Shown: positions 1 through 9,175 of the stretch, piece by piece
Numbering within the stretch: position 1 is the stretch's first letter
How the letters are laid out: each line of letters starts with the position of its first letter
Assembly: GCF_011440375.1 (NCBI RefSeq)
Contig: NZ_JAAOIR010000002.1
Span: forward strand, 248,001 to 312,000
Reading direction: 5' to 3'
Length of the DNA: 64,000 nt
Source of the DNA: Halorubellus sp. JP-L1
GTDB taxonomy: Archaea > Halobacteriota > Halobacteria > Halobacteriales > Natrialbaceae
The notes under the pieces: model-generated
What the model was told of the DNA's origin: nothing
Seen by the model: only the letters and a program-made list of their open reading frames with translations
Database searches by the model: none
Program-made: the position numbers and the translations under genes

Positions 1-1
1 C

Positions 2-1222
2 GCGCTCGGGGTCGGGACGTTCGCGGGGTCGCCGGCGGCCGCATTCGCCGGCGCGGTCGCGGTCGGGTACGTCGCGTGGGGGCGGGCGACGTCGGTGCCG
101 GCGGTGTCGCTCGCGGTCGACCGCGAGTTCTCGACGACGCTGCCCGAGCCCGGCGAGTCGGTGACGGTGTCGGTCCGCGTCGAGAACGTCGGCGACGCGA
201 CGCTCCCGGAGTGTCGGCTGGTCGACGGCGTGCCCGCGGCGCTGTCGGTCGTCGACGGTCGCGCTCGCGCGCACTGCTCGCTCGCGCCGGACGAGACGGT
301 CGCGTTCGAGTACGACGTCGTCGCACGCCGCGGCGTCCACGCGTACGAGGCGGTACTCGCGGTCGTCCGGGACCGCGCGGGCGCGGTCGAGGAACGGCAC
401 GTCGTCCCGGCTCCCGGCCAACTCGCGTGCGTGCCGGCGCTGGCGAGGTCGACCCGATCCGTGCCGCTACGCGAGCACACGACGCAGTACGCGGGCGACG
501 TGACGACGAACGGGGGCGGTGCCGGCCAGGAGTTCTTCCAGACGCGCGAGTACCGCCGCGGCGACCCGCTCGCTCGCGTCGACTGGAACCGGTTCGCGCG
601 AACGGGCGATCTGGCGACGATGGAGTTCCGCGAGGAGCGCGCGGCGTCGATCGTGCTCGTCGTCGACGGCCGGGCCGCGGGCTACGTCGCCCCGGACCCC
701 GAGGGTCCGCACGCGCTCGACCGCGCGGTCGACGCCGCCGGCGTGCTCTACGACTCGCTGGTCGCGGACGGGAACCCCGTCGGAGTGGCGGCGGTGTCGA
801 CGAGCGAGTGCTGGCTCGCGCCGGGATCGAGCCGCGAGCACCGCGAGCGCGTCCGGGAACTCCTCGGGACGCATCCGGCGTTGTCGCCGGTGCCCGCGGC
901 CCGGAACCTCCGCGTGAACCGGTCGGTCGATCGGCTCCGGCGACGCATCCCCGACGGCGCGCAGGTGTTCTTCCTGACGCCGCTGTGCGACGACCGCGCG
1001 GCCCGTATCGCGCGCCGGTTCGAGGCCGGCGGGCGCGCGGTCACGGTCGTGAGCCCCGACCCGACGCTCGCGGAGACGCCGAGTCACCGGCTGGCGCGCG
1101 TCGGCCGCCGCCTGCGCGTGACGGGCCTGCGCGGGGCCGGCGTCCGGGTCGTGGACTGGTCCTGGGACGAACCGCTCGGCGCCGCGCTCTCGCGGACGAC
1201 GGTCCGAGGTGAGGAGCGATGA
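2..1222 (+). CDS. DUF58 domain protein, 5'-truncated by window edge
   Basis: The frame is open from base 2, so the true start lies outside the window; an internal GTG at 95 is not the natural start. The first 30 residues are hydrophobic and look like the end of a membrane segment. They are followed by a beta-rich region and then the DUF58 signature YRRGDPLARVDW (about 555-590), characteristic of DUF58 proteins that partner MoxR ATPases. The C-terminal part resembles a von Willebrand-like fold, with a VLVVDG strand. It overlaps the next membrane-protein gene by 4 nt (ATGA), so the two are translationally coupled. A role in MoxR-linked assembly at the membrane is family knowledge; the substrate is unknown. 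A second DUF58 gene lies at 58.5 kb. Confidence 0.88.
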   Translation, partial: ALGVGTFAGSPAAAFAGAVAVGYVAWGRATSVPAVSLAVDREFSTTLPEPGESVTVSVRVENVGDATLPECRLVDGVPAALSVVDGRARAHCSLAPDETVAFEYDVVARRGVHAYEAVLAVVRDRAGAVEERHVVPAPGQLACVPALARSTRSVPLREHTTQYAGDVTTNGGGAGQEFFQTREYRRGDPLARVDWNRFARTGDLATMEFREERAASIVLVVDGRAAGYVAPDPEGPHALDRAVDAAGVLYDSLVADGNPVGVAAVSTSECWLAPGSSREHRERVRELLGTHPALSPVPAARNLRVNRSVDRLRRRIPDGAQVFFLTPLCDDRAARIARRFEAGGRAVTVVSPDPTLAETPSHRLARVGRRLRVTGLRGAGVRVVDWSWDEPLGAALSRTTVRGEER

Positions 1223-1752
1223 GCGGCCAGCGACGCTCGACCGGCGCCAGCGACGGGACGGATAGGTGCGGGCTCTCGGCGACCGACCCGGCGTTCGCGC
1301 TGGGCGTGCTCGCGGCGGTGGTGTCGTTCGCGGCGGTGGCCGCGTACTCGTGGGTCGGGTTCGCGGCCGCGGCGGTCGGTGCGGTCGTGCTCGCCGCCGG
1401 CGGCTACCTGGGCTCGCTGCCGGCGGTGCGTGCAGGGAGCGTCGGACTCGCCGCGGCGTCGGTGCTCGGCGGACTCGGCGGTGCGCCGCCGCTCGCGGTC
1501 GGCCTCGGTGCGTGGAGCGCGCTCGTCGCCTGGGATGCCACGACGTACGCGCTCGCCCTCGTCGACCACGTCGGCGACGCCACCGACCGCGCGACGGTGC
1601 TCGCGCACGTCCGGGACGCGACGCTCGTCGGCGCCGGCGCCGTCGCCCTCGCTGGCGGCGCGTTCCTCGTCGGCGCGACCGGGACGGGAGCGCTCGCCGG
1701 CGTCGCGGCCGTCGCGGCCGTCGCGCTCGCGCTCGCACTCGCGCTCGACTGA
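1219..1752 (+). CDS. Membrane protein downstream of DUF58 (haloarchaeal, DUF7519-like)
   Basis: A 177-residue protein with a short polar N-terminus and four to six Ala/Val/Leu/Gly-rich membrane segments, with almost no charged residues between them except around DHVGDATDRATV. The start ATG overlaps the stop of the DUF58 gene, so the two form one operon. Small multi-pass proteins are often found after DUF58 genes in haloarchaea; assignment to DUF7519 is from memory and tentative. No catalytic motif is visible. It is probably a membrane partner of the DUF58 protein. Confidence 0.75.
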   Translation: MSGQRRSTGASDGTDRCGLSATDPAFALGVLAAVVSFAAVAAYSWVGFAAAAVGAVVLAAGGYLGSLPAVRAGSVGLAAASVLGGLGGAPPLAVGLGAWSALVAWDATTYALALVDHVGDATDRATVLAHVRDATLVGAGAVALAGGAFLVGATGTGALAGVAAVAAVALALALALD

Positions 1753-1838
1753 CGCGACCGTTTCCGTCGCACTCCTCTTCGACCGGCCAACTCGGTACCT
1801 GCACGCACGTGTCCAGCCACTCCCCTCGACGATTCGAT

Positions 1839-1857
1839 GTATTCATAGTTGTGCAAC
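1839..1857 (+). promoter_or_regulatory. TATA-like box and short inverted repeat before the HTH-PRT gene
   Basis: A GTATTCAT box is centred about 29 nt before the ATG at 1872, which fits a leaderless transcript. Directly after it comes GTTGTGCAAC, whose GTTG/CAAC arms surround a 2-nt centre. Its position between the TATA-like box and the start would suit autorepression by the encoded regulator. The inverted repeat is short, so the operator role is only inferred. Confidence 0.4.
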
Positions 1858-1871
1858 CACGCATACCTGGC

Positions 1872-2582
1872 ATGAATCGAGCAGAGAAGGCCGCACTCCA
1901 GTTGCGTGCCGTCTCCGTCCTCCGGATGCTCAAGGAGACGCGCACGTACGACGAACTCGCCGCCCTCACCGACCTCCCCGCCGGCGACCTGAACCGGTAC
2001 GTGAACGGGCACGTCCTCCCGAGTGCCGACCGCGCCCGCGAGGTCGTCGAGGGCGTCGGCCGCGACGAACTCGCCGCCGAACTCGAGGAACGCGTTCGCG
2101 TCGACCACGAGGGCTACGTCGACAACTCCGCCGCCGTCTTCGACCAGTCCTTCCTCGACCTCGCCGCGCCCGTCGCCGCGGACGCGTTCGACTTCGAAGC
2201 CCCCGACGTCGTCCTCACGGCCGCCACGGACGGCATCACGCTCGCCGCCGCAATGGCGAGCTACTTCGGCGCTCGTTGCGCGTACGCGAAGAAGACGAAA
2301 GAGACCGCCGTCGAGGAGTTCGTCGAGGCCCGCCAGCGCCTCCAATCCGGCATCGAACTCACGTATTACCTCCCCGAGCGCGCGCTCGAGTCCGGCGACG
2401 CCGTCCTCGTCGTCGACGACCTCATCCGATCGGGCGAGACCCAGGAACTCCTGCTCGACATCGCGCACACCGCCGGCGCGGACGTCGTCGGCGTGTTCGC
2501 GCTCATCGCCGTCGGCGACGACGGCGTCGACCGCGCCCGCGAGCACACCGACGCGCCCGTCGGCGCACTCACGCAGTTCTGA
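1872..2582 (+). CDS. HTH-phosphoribosyltransferase fusion, probable transcriptional regulator
   Basis: A 236-residue protein starting MNRAEKAALQLRAVSVLRM. Residues 20-45 (YDELAALTDLPAGDLNRYV) form a helix-turn-helix. Residues about 90-230 are a phosphoribosyltransferase domain with the PRPP-binding loop VLVVDDLIRSGET. The architecture resembles regulators that sense PRPP or nucleotides through a PRT domain, such as bacterial PurR and haloarchaeal GfcR, although its N-terminal HTH differs from GfcR as I remember it. It may instead be an active purine phosphoribosyltransferase. An AzgA-type purine permease lies 3 kb downstream, which fits a purine theme. The ATG at 1872 was chosen because of the TATA-like box 29 nt upstream. 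Confidence 0.82.
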   Translation: MNRAEKAALQLRAVSVLRMLKETRTYDELAALTDLPAGDLNRYVNGHVLPSADRAREVVEGVGRDELAAELEERVRVDHEGYVDNSAAVFDQSFLDLAAPVAADAFDFEAPDVVLTAATDGITLAAAMASYFGARCAYAKKTKETAVEEFVEARQRLQSGIELTYYLPERALESGDAVLVVDDLIRSGETQELLLDIAHTAGADVVGVFALIAVGDDGVDRAREHTDAPVGALTQF

Positions 2583-2678
2583 GCGCGAGCGCGGTCGGAA
2601 AAGCGACCGCACTCGCCCGCGGTTGCAGACGTTCGGACGCGACCGCACTCGCCAGCGGTGGCGTCGGCCGTTCCAGTC

Positions 2679-4706
2679 CTATATCTCGACGGCGACCAGT
2701 TCGTCCCGCGTCTCCCGGATGACGGCGGCGACCGTCGACAGGTCGGCGTCGACGTGCTCGGTCAGGGACTCCGTCGCCGTCAACAGCCACTCGGCGCGCT
2801 CGAGCGACCGCCGGACGTCGCCGGGTTCGACGCCGTACTGTTCGCTGATCCCCTCCACGTCCATGCCGTCGGCGACGTCCTCCAGCATGAGCGCGGTCTT
2901 CAGCGCGTCCAGCCACGCCTGGTAGTCGCCGTCGAAGTCCATCACGTCCCGCGCCAGTTCCTCCCGTCGAGCCATCGCGGCGTCGCTCACCTGCCCGGCC
3001 TCGTCGTCGCGGACGTACACCGTCGGCATGTCCCGCGTGTCACAGACGAGTTCGAGCACCGTGAGCGCCGTCACGTGCTCCAGCCCCGCCGCACGTTCGA
3101 GCGCCTCGACGACGCTCGCGCCCGTCACCGGGTCGACGTAGACCCGCGACACCAGATCGCCTAGCGGCGTCGCACGGACCGTCCCGTTCTCGCGCTCGAG
3201 CATCCCGACCGCGTCCAAGTACGTGAGCACCTCGTCGACGACGTCGTCGATAGTTCCCTCGGCACTCTCCGCGTCCGTCGCCTCGGCAGTCGCCTCCGCC
3301 GCATCCCCTGCAGTCGCCTCCGCCGCATCCCCTGCAGTCGCCTCCGCCGCATCCCCTGCAGTCGCCTCCGCGCGCCGCTGGTGCGCGTAGAACGTCTCGT
3401 CGAGCAGTTCGAGGATGGCCTCGCGCGAGTCCGCGAACCCCGACGCGACGCTCGCGAGGACGTGCGTCCGGAGCGCGCGCTGACTCCGGAGCTTCGAGCG
3501 CACGGGCTCTGGCTCCGCGTCGACGTAGCGCTCGCGGACGTCGTCGACCTCGTTCGCGTCCGCGACCACGACCGCTTCGCCGTACGGGTCGAGGTGCGGG
3601 CGGCCCGCGCGCCCGAACATCTGGTGGACCTCGAGCACCGAGAGGGGCTCCATTTCCGAGCCGTTCCAGCGCTCGTGGTCGCGTACGACCACGCGTCGCG
3701 CCGGGACGTTCACGCCCGCGGCGAGCGTCGGCGTCGCCACGATCACCTTCAGGTCGCGGTCGCGGAACGCCCGCTCGACGACCTGGCGTTGCTCGCTCGC
3801 CAGTCCCGCGTGATGGAACGCGACGCCGTGCGCGACGCAGCGCGCGAGCGCCACGCCCGTCGCCGTGCGCGCCCCCGCCTGGACCTCCTCGGCGACGTCC
3901 GCGGGCGTCGCGTAGAACTCGTCGATCAGCGTGCTCGCGAGGTCCTGTGCGCCCCGCCGCGAGTTCACGAACACCAGGCACTGGCCGTCCTCTCCCTCGA
4001 CGACGTCCGTCGCGAGCGCGCGCGCCGCCCCCTCGTCGCCGGCCGGCACCCGCCGGACCTCGCCGTCGGAGAACCGCATCGCGTCGTCGGCGTACACGCC
4101 CGTCTTCAGGTCGACGGGCCGCCAGTCGGACTCGACGAGCGCGGCGTCGAGCCAATCCGCGATCGCGCCGGCGTTCCCGACGGTCGCCGACAGCCCGACG
4201 AGCTGGACCTCGGGCGTCAACCGACGGAGTTTCGCGATCGTGACCTCGAGCGTCGGCCCCCTGCCTTCGGCGTCGAGCAAGTGAATCTCGTCGACGACCA
4301 CGCACGACAGCGTCTCCACCCAGCCCGCGCCGTTCCGGATCGCGGAGTCGACCTTTTCGCTGGTCGCCACCACGACGTCGTGCTCGGCGAGGTCCTCGTC
4401 GGTCGCGTCGAAGTCCCCGGTCGCCATCCCGACGCTCACGCCGGGGAGCGCGTCGAACTCGTCGAACTTCTCGGTCGCGAGCGCTCGCAACGGCACGACG
4501 TACAGCGCGGGGCCGTCGCTCGTCAGCATCGCGAGCTCTGCGATGAAGGTCTTGCCGCTCGCGGTCGGGATGGCGGCGACGACGCGCTCGCCCTCGCAGA
4601 CGCCCGCGTCGACGGCCGCCGCCTGCGTCGGGTACAGTTCCTCGACGCCCTGCTCCTGGAAGTGCGCGACGAACTCGTCGTCGAGCGGGAGGTCCGCGAC
4701 GTCCAT
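2679..4706 (-). CDS. hel308: Hel308-type superfamily 2 DNA helicase
   Basis: A 675-residue Ski2-like helicase. Visible motifs are the Walker A PTASGKT (47-53), DEIH box (139-142), SAT (173-175), a motif IV-V region with FHHAGL and ATPTLAAGVNVPA, and motif VI QMFGRAGRP. A winged-helix and ratchet region follows, as in Hel308, which remodels stalled replication forks. An Ala/Glu/Thr-rich insert (about 446-474) made of three octapeptide repeats interrupts the region after the helicase core. The C-terminal RxxR-rich tail of classical Hel308 is not obvious, so this could be a Hel308 paralogue. A TATAAA box about 29 nt upstream supports the ATG at 4706. Confidence 0.88.
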   Translation of the reverse strand: MDVADLPLDDEFVAHFQEQGVEELYPTQAAAVDAGVCEGERVVAAIPTASGKTFIAELAMLTSDGPALYVVPLRALATEKFDEFDALPGVSVGMATGDFDATDEDLAEHDVVVATSEKVDSAIRNGAGWVETLSCVVVDEIHLLDAEGRGPTLEVTIAKLRRLTPEVQLVGLSATVGNAGAIADWLDAALVESDWRPVDLKTGVYADDAMRFSDGEVRRVPAGDEGAARALATDVVEGEDGQCLVFVNSRRGAQDLASTLIDEFYATPADVAEEVQAGARTATGVALARCVAHGVAFHHAGLASEQRQVVERAFRDRDLKVIVATPTLAAGVNVPARRVVVRDHERWNGSEMEPLSVLEVHQMFGRAGRPHLDPYGEAVVVADANEVDDVRERYVDAEPEPVRSKLRSQRALRTHVLASVASGFADSREAILELLDETFYAHQRRAEATAGDAAEATAGDAAEATAGDAAEATAEATDAESAEGTIDDVVDEVLTYLDAVGMLERENGTVRATPLGDLVSRVYVDPVTGASVVEALERAAGLEHVTALTVLELVCDTRDMPTVYVRDDEAGQVSDAAMARREELARDVMDFDGDYQAWLDALKTALMLEDVADGMDVEGISEQYGVEPGDVRRSLERAEWLLTATESLTEHVDADLSTVAAVIRETRDELVAVEI
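3286..3371 (-). repeat. 24-bp in-frame tandem repeat inside the helicase gene
   Basis: Three perfect 24-bp copies (3286-3309, 3310-3333, 3334-3357) plus 14 nt of a fourth. The unit is a multiple of three and encodes repeated EATAGDAA octapeptides, so reading is preserved. It lies between the helicase core and the C-terminal part and probably forms a flexible linker. The identical copies suggest recent slippage or a collapsed or variable locus. Confidence 0.95.
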
Positions 4707-4732
4707 CTACCACCGGCTTGGTCGCCTTCACG

Positions 4733-4738
4733 TATAAA
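4733..4738 (-). promoter_or_regulatory. TATA box of the Hel308 gene
   Basis: TATAAA on the plus strand (TTTATA on the coding strand) is centred 29 nt before the helicase ATG, matching a leaderless haloarchaeal promoter. Confidence 0.6.
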
Positions 4739-4812
4739 CGATGACCCGGGGGCGCGGTTCGGGAACGCGACTCGACGGCCCGCTTACGGCGCTGCGGGCC
4801 GTATCGTCGAGT

Positions 4813-5589
4813 ATGCTCTCGAAGCTGCCGCTGGCGATGGGGTGGCGGAACCTCGCGTTCCTCAACTACCCGGTCGACCCGCGGGCCGTCCGCGAGCGCG
4901 TTCCGAACGCGCTGGCGGTGGACACGTACGACGGCGACGCGTGGCTCTCGGTCGTCCCGTTCACGAACGTCCACGTCCGGCCGAAGGGCGTCCCGCGAGC
5001 GCTCGGCATACCGCTCCCCGAACTCAACCTCCGCACGTACGTCAGCCGCGACGACGGCGTCTCGGACGCCCCCGGCGTCTACTTCTTCAACCTCGACGCG
5101 GACGGCGACCTCGGCGTCCTCGGCGCGCGCCTCTTCCATCACCTCCCCTACTACCGGGCGGACATCTCGCTGGAACGCGACGGCACGGGGGGCGTTCACT
5201 TCCGGAGCGAGCGCACGCACCCCGGCGCGCGGCCGGCGACGTTCGACGCGACGTACCGACCGACCGCGGACCCGACCGTCGGCGGCGAGCGCGCGGACGG
5301 CACACCTCCCGGTGCCGGCCACCTCCCCGCCGACGCCGTCGACGCCCGCCCCGGGACGCTCGCGGAGTTCCTCACGGAACGCTACCGGTTCTACACCGAA
5401 TCCCCCGGCGGCGACCTTCGCACCACGGCCGTCGCCCACCCGCGCTGGCCGCTCGCACCCGCTCACGTCGACGTCCGCGAGAACCGACTGTTCGAGGCGA
5501 ACGGCTTCCCCCACCCCGACCGCGAGGGCCCGCACTACTACAGTCCCGGCGTCGACGTCACGACCTCCGGCAGCCGACGCGTCGACTGA
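4813..5589 (+). CDS. YqjF-like DUF2071 protein
   Basis: A 258-residue protein, MLSKLPLAMGWRNLAFLNY..., with the DUF2071 pattern: an N-terminal VDPRAVRERVP segment, SVVPFTNVHVRP, LRTYVS, GVYFFNLDAD and a C-terminal beta-rich half. Members resemble acetoacetate decarboxylase folds, but their function is not established. An ATG at 4741 in the same frame would add 24 residues, but the residues before 4813 look non-conserved. It is divergent from the helicase gene. Confidence 0.85.
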   Translation: MLSKLPLAMGWRNLAFLNYPVDPRAVRERVPNALAVDTYDGDAWLSVVPFTNVHVRPKGVPRALGIPLPELNLRTYVSRDDGVSDAPGVYFFNLDADGDLGVLGARLFHHLPYYRADISLERDGTGGVHFRSERTHPGARPATFDATYRPTADPTVGGERADGTPPGAGHLPADAVDARPGTLAEFLTERYRFYTESPGGDLRTTAVAHPRWPLAPAHVDVRENRLFEANGFPHPDREGPHYYSPGVDVTTSGSRRVD

Positions 5590-5691
5590 CTGCGCGAGGA
5601 CTGCCCCACCAGCGGCCGCCGCGACGCCAGAACGTTAGCTCTTCCCCGAACCTATGCAGGTATTTGAACATCTCCACCGGCTCGCAATCGA

Positions 5692-5701
5692 AAGTATTTA
5701 A
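5692..5701 (+). promoter_or_regulatory. TATA-like box of the purine permease gene
   Basis: The AT-rich string AGTATTTAAG stands out from its GC-rich surroundings about 35 nt before the permease ATG and is the likely core promoter. The preceding 100 bp are non-coding and hold nothing else I recognise. Confidence 0.5.
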
Positions 5702-5733
5702 GATAATGGTGTTGAGTTGGTCGGACGTGAATC

Positions 5734-7170
5734 ATGGCTCTGGGTGACAGCGTCGCGTCGTACTTCGGCTTCGACGACCACGGCACGGACTACTCGACGG
5801 AACTGCTCGCGGGCCTGACGACGTTCCTCACGATGAGTTACATCATCGTCGTCAACCCGCTCGTGCTCTCGGCCGCCATCACGAGCGAGAAACTCGGCGT
5901 CGCAGAGGGCATGCACATCCCGCTGCTCGCCGTCACAACCATCCTGTCCGCGGTCGCCGCCATGCTCGTCATGGCGTTCTACGCGAACCGACCGTTCGGG
6001 CTCGCCTCCGGCATGGGCCTGAACGCGTTCTTCGTCACCGTCGTCCTCTCCGAACCGCTCGGGATCACCTGGCAGACCGCGCTCGCCGCCGTCTTCCTCG
6101 AAGGCGTCCTCTTCATCCTCCTGACCGCAGTCGGCGCCCGCGAGTACGTCATCAACCTCTTCCCCGAACCGGTCAAGGCCGGCGTCGGCCCCGGCATCGG
6201 ACTGTTCCTCGCCATCATCGGTCTCCAGTTCATGCGGATCACCGCAACCGACGTCAACGACATCCTCTCGTTCAACCCCATCCTCGCCCAGGACCCCGTC
6301 GCCGTCGTCTCCATCCTCGGCATCCTCCTCACGTTCGTCCTCTACGCTCGCGGAACGCGAGGCTCGATCGTCCTCGGCATCGGCGCCACCGCCGTCCTCG
6401 GCTACGCCGCCGCCGCACTCGGGTTCGAAGCCGCGACGAACGAACCGACGCCGTTCAACACGCTCGCCGACGTCGTACTCGCACCCGGCGTCAGCGAGAT
6501 CACGTACGGCGCCAGCGCGTTCGACATCACGCCGCTCGTCGGCGCGTTCCTCGACGGGTTCGGGGACGTCACCGGCATCACGTTCGCGATGGTGCTGTTC
6601 ACGTTCTTCTTCGTCGACTTCTTCGACACCGCCGGCACGCTCGTCGGCCTCTCCAGGGCCGCCGGCATGACCGACGAGGACGGCGAGGTCCCCGACATCG
6701 ACGAACCGCTGATGGCGGACGCCGTCGGTACCACCGTCGGCGGCATCCTCGGCACCTCGACCGTGACGACGTTCATCGAATCCTCCACCGGCATCGAGGA
6801 AGGCGGCCGAACCGGCTTCACGACGCTCGTCGTCGCCGGCCTCTTCCTGCTCACGCTCCCGTTCATCCCGCTCCTGTCGGCACTCCCGTCGTACGCGCCG
6901 TACGTCGCGTTCCTCATCGTCGCCGTGTTCATGCTCCGGAACGTCACCGACATCGACTGGAGCGACAACGCCCACGCCATCCCCGGCGCGCTCACGATCG
7001 CGCTCATGCCGCTCACGCACTCCATCGCCACCGGCATCGCCGCCGGCCTCCTCTCGTACCCGCTCGTGAAGACCGCTCAGGGCGAGTTCGACGACGTCCA
7101 GGTCGGCCAGTGGGTGCTCGCCGCCGCGGTCGTCGCCTACTACGTCGTCCGCACCAACACGCTCGCATAA
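5734..7170 (+). CDS. AzgA/PbuG-type NCS2 purine permease
   Basis: A 478-residue membrane protein with about 12-14 transmembrane segments. Family signatures include the N-terminal TELLAGLTTFLTMSYIIVVNP stretch, the helix NRPFGLASGMGLNAFF, VKAGVGPGIGLFLAIIGLQ and VDFFDTAGTLVGLSRAAG. These match the AzgA branch (adenine, guanine, hypoxanthine:H+ symport) rather than uracil/xanthine permeases. It probably imports purine bases across the cytoplasmic membrane; exact substrate choice cannot be read from sequence. It is monocistronic, with its own TATA-like box. Confidence 0.92.
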   Translation: MALGDSVASYFGFDDHGTDYSTELLAGLTTFLTMSYIIVVNPLVLSAAITSEKLGVAEGMHIPLLAVTTILSAVAAMLVMAFYANRPFGLASGMGLNAFFVTVVLSEPLGITWQTALAAVFLEGVLFILLTAVGAREYVINLFPEPVKAGVGPGIGLFLAIIGLQFMRITATDVNDILSFNPILAQDPVAVVSILGILLTFVLYARGTRGSIVLGIGATAVLGYAAAALGFEAATNEPTPFNTLADVVLAPGVSEITYGASAFDITPLVGAFLDGFGDVTGITFAMVLFTFFFVDFFDTAGTLVGLSRAAGMTDEDGEVPDIDEPLMADAVGTTVGGILGTSTVTTFIESSTGIEEGGRTGFTTLVVAGLFLLTLPFIPLLSALPSYAPYVAFLIVAVFMLRNVTDIDWSDNAHAIPGALTIALMPLTHSIATGIAAGLLSYPLVKTAQGEFDDVQVGQWVLAAAVVAYYVVRTNTLA

Positions 7171-7278
7171 CCCACCACGAGCGACCCCACCCAGTCGACG
7201 GAGCCGACAGCCGACCACGCAGCCGCCTTGCAGTCGAGACCACGAGGCTTATGGCCGCCGTCGCGTTCCATTTCGACA

Positions 7279-8703
7279 ATGCTGTCTCTCTCGTCCATCG
7301 CGGACGCACCCCGTCGTCACAGGCTCCGGGCCGCGCTGGCGGTCGTCGTCCTCCTCCTCGTCGTCGGCGCAGGCGTCGCGACCGCGAACTACACGCCGCC
7401 AGAACTCGAAGCCGGGACCGTCGAGAGCGAAGCCAACGGCACGACGTACGTCGCCGTCCAGGGCTTCCACTTCGACGGCCAGGGCAACGGGAAGAAGCCC
7501 GCGCGCCTCGTCGCGACCGACGAACGCGCACAGGCGAAGTGGGTGTACGACGGCGGCGGCGACGTCTCGTGGTTCTACGACGTCGACCCGCTCCCGAACG
7601 GGAACCTGCTCGCCGTCAACACCAAACCCGGGAAGACGCTCGTCTACGAACTGAATCCCGAAACCCGCGAGCGCGTGTGGACGGAGACGCTGAACATCAC
7701 GGACACGCACGACGTCGATCTCATCAACGACGACCAGCTGCTCGTCGCGAACCTCCGGAACTCCGAGGGGTCGACGAGCGACGAAGGCATCTTCATCTAC
7801 AACCTCACGACCGACGAACGCACGTGGGAGTGGAAGTTCGAGAACCACTACCCCGACGACACGGACCAGGGGATCTCGAACACCGAGGACTGGTCGCACG
7901 TCAACGACGTCGACAAGATCGGGGACGGCGAGTACCTCGTCTCCCCGCGGAACTTCGACGAGGTCATCGTCGTGAACAAGTCGACGAAGAACGTCACGAT
8001 GCGACTCGGGTCGGACGGGAACCACGATATCCTGGACGAACAGCACAACCCAACGTACCTCGAGAGCGAGAACGGGACGCCGACGATGCTCGTCGCGGAC
8101 TCCGAGAACGACCGCGTCGTCGAGTACGCGTGCGAATCCCGTTACGAGAACGGGACGTGCGACTGGAATCTCGTGTGGGAAGTCGGCGACGGCCAGTTCG
8201 ACTGGCCGCGTGACGCCGACCGCCTCCCGAACGGGAACACGCTCGTCGTCGACACCCAGAACCACCGCGTGGTCGAGGTAACGCCCGAGGGCGAGATCGT
8301 CTGGGAGGCGCTCGCACCGTGGGCGCCCTACGACGTGGAACGCGCGGCCTACGGCGACGAAGCAATGGGGACGGACCGGCCGACGATCCGCGACATGAAC
8401 GAAAGCGGCTCCTACCAGCTCTCGGGGAGCGCCGGGCTCGTTCCCGGGACCGGTGACTCGATGAGCTTCTCGAACTGGGTGACGACGACGCTCGGCGACC
8501 TCCCGGTCGTCGGCGGGCCCGCGAACGCGTTCGCCGACCAGTGGGACGTCATCTCCGAGTGGGTGCGGCCCGTCTGGCTCGCCCCCTGGGGCTTCGTCGG
8601 ACTCGTCCTCGCGGGCGTCCTCGTGCTCGCGTGGCTCATCGGCGAGGTCGCGTACTGGCAGCGCGCCCGCATCGGCCGCGTCCAAGCCCGCCTCACCGGC
8701 TGA
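7279..8703 (+). CDS. Arylsulfotransferase-like membrane-anchored beta-propeller
   Basis: A 474-residue protein. It has an N-terminal membrane anchor or signal (LRAALAVVVLLLVVGAGVAT, about 15-35), then repeated propeller blades with motifs such as WFYDVDPLPNGNLLAVN, HDVDLINDDQLLVAN and DWPRDADRLPNGNTLVVDT, and a C-terminal transmembrane helix (about 435-460). This repeat pattern is that of Arylsulfotran (ASST)-type proteins in haloarchaea. Several NxT/NxS sequons occur in the presumed extracellular domain. ASST catalysis depends on a specific His that I cannot place here, so the activity is uncertain. An in-frame ATG at 7228 exists, but 7279 gives the cleaner signal. Confidence 0.8.
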   Translation: MLSLSSIADAPRRHRLRAALAVVVLLLVVGAGVATANYTPPELEAGTVESEANGTTYVAVQGFHFDGQGNGKKPARLVATDERAQAKWVYDGGGDVSWFYDVDPLPNGNLLAVNTKPGKTLVYELNPETRERVWTETLNITDTHDVDLINDDQLLVANLRNSEGSTSDEGIFIYNLTTDERTWEWKFENHYPDDTDQGISNTEDWSHVNDVDKIGDGEYLVSPRNFDEVIVVNKSTKNVTMRLGSDGNHDILDEQHNPTYLESENGTPTMLVADSENDRVVEYACESRYENGTCDWNLVWEVGDGQFDWPRDADRLPNGNTLVVDTQNHRVVEVTPEGEIVWEALAPWAPYDVERAAYGDEAMGTDRPTIRDMNESGSYQLSGSAGLVPGTGDSMSFSNWVTTTLGDLPVVGGPANAFADQWDVISEWVRPVWLAPWGFVGLVLAGVLVLAWLIGEVAYWQRARIGRVQARLTG

Positions 8704-8792
8704 CGGAACTTGCGGCTCTCGCCGTCTCGTTCCTGTGCGAGGCGTGCACGCGACCACGGCCCTCTTGACTCCGGAACCCCTGGCGCCTAGCG

Positions 8793-9047
8793 ATGGCACT
8801 GGAACTCTACGAACTCCCCGGCTGTCCGTACTGCGCGAAAGTCATCTCGAAGCTCGACGAACTCGACCTCGACTACGTCTCCCACGAGGTCCCGAGTTCG
8901 CACGCCCAGCGCGACGAAGTGAAGGAAGTCAGCGGCCAGACCGGCGTCCCCGTGCTCGTCGACACCGAACACGACGTCGAGGGCATGCCCGAATCCGACG
9001 ACATCGTTGCGTACCTCGAAGAGACGTACGGCCAGGCCGAAGCCTGA
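8793..9047 (+). CDS. Glutaredoxin-like protein (GST N-terminal fold)
   Basis: An 84-residue protein, MALELYELPGCPYCAK..., with the redox motif CPYC at 11-14 and the cis-proline region TGVPVLVD. The ending [12 protein letters not shown] is typical of glutaredoxin/GST N-terminal domains. It is probably a cytoplasmic thiol-disulfide oxidoreductase. Haloarchaea use gamma-glutamylcysteine rather than glutathione, so the physiological partner is inferred to be that thiol. Confidence 0.9.
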   Translation: MALELYELPGCPYCAKVISKLDELDLDYVSHEVPSSHAQRDEVKEVSGQTGVPVLVDTEHDVEGMPESDDIVAYLEETYGQAEA

Positions 9048-9175
9048 CTCACGCCCGGAACACCGCTTCCTCGACGCCGCGACGCAGCGACGACAAACGA
9101 GCGACGGCGACGGGTCCGCGTAGTACAACAGAGCCGATTCAGACCGATTAGCGGACCGACGCGGGACGCCCGCCC

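Noticed and set aside
467-1969. Long minus-strand open frame opposite the DUF58 and membrane-protein genes
   Set aside because: Arg-rich, repetitive translation typical of antisense frames in high-GC DNA; the plus-strand frames have recognisable domains.
3381-5747. 788-codon plus-strand frame opposite the helicase
   Set aside because: Arg/His/Val-rich shadow translation; the minus strand carries all Hel308 motifs.
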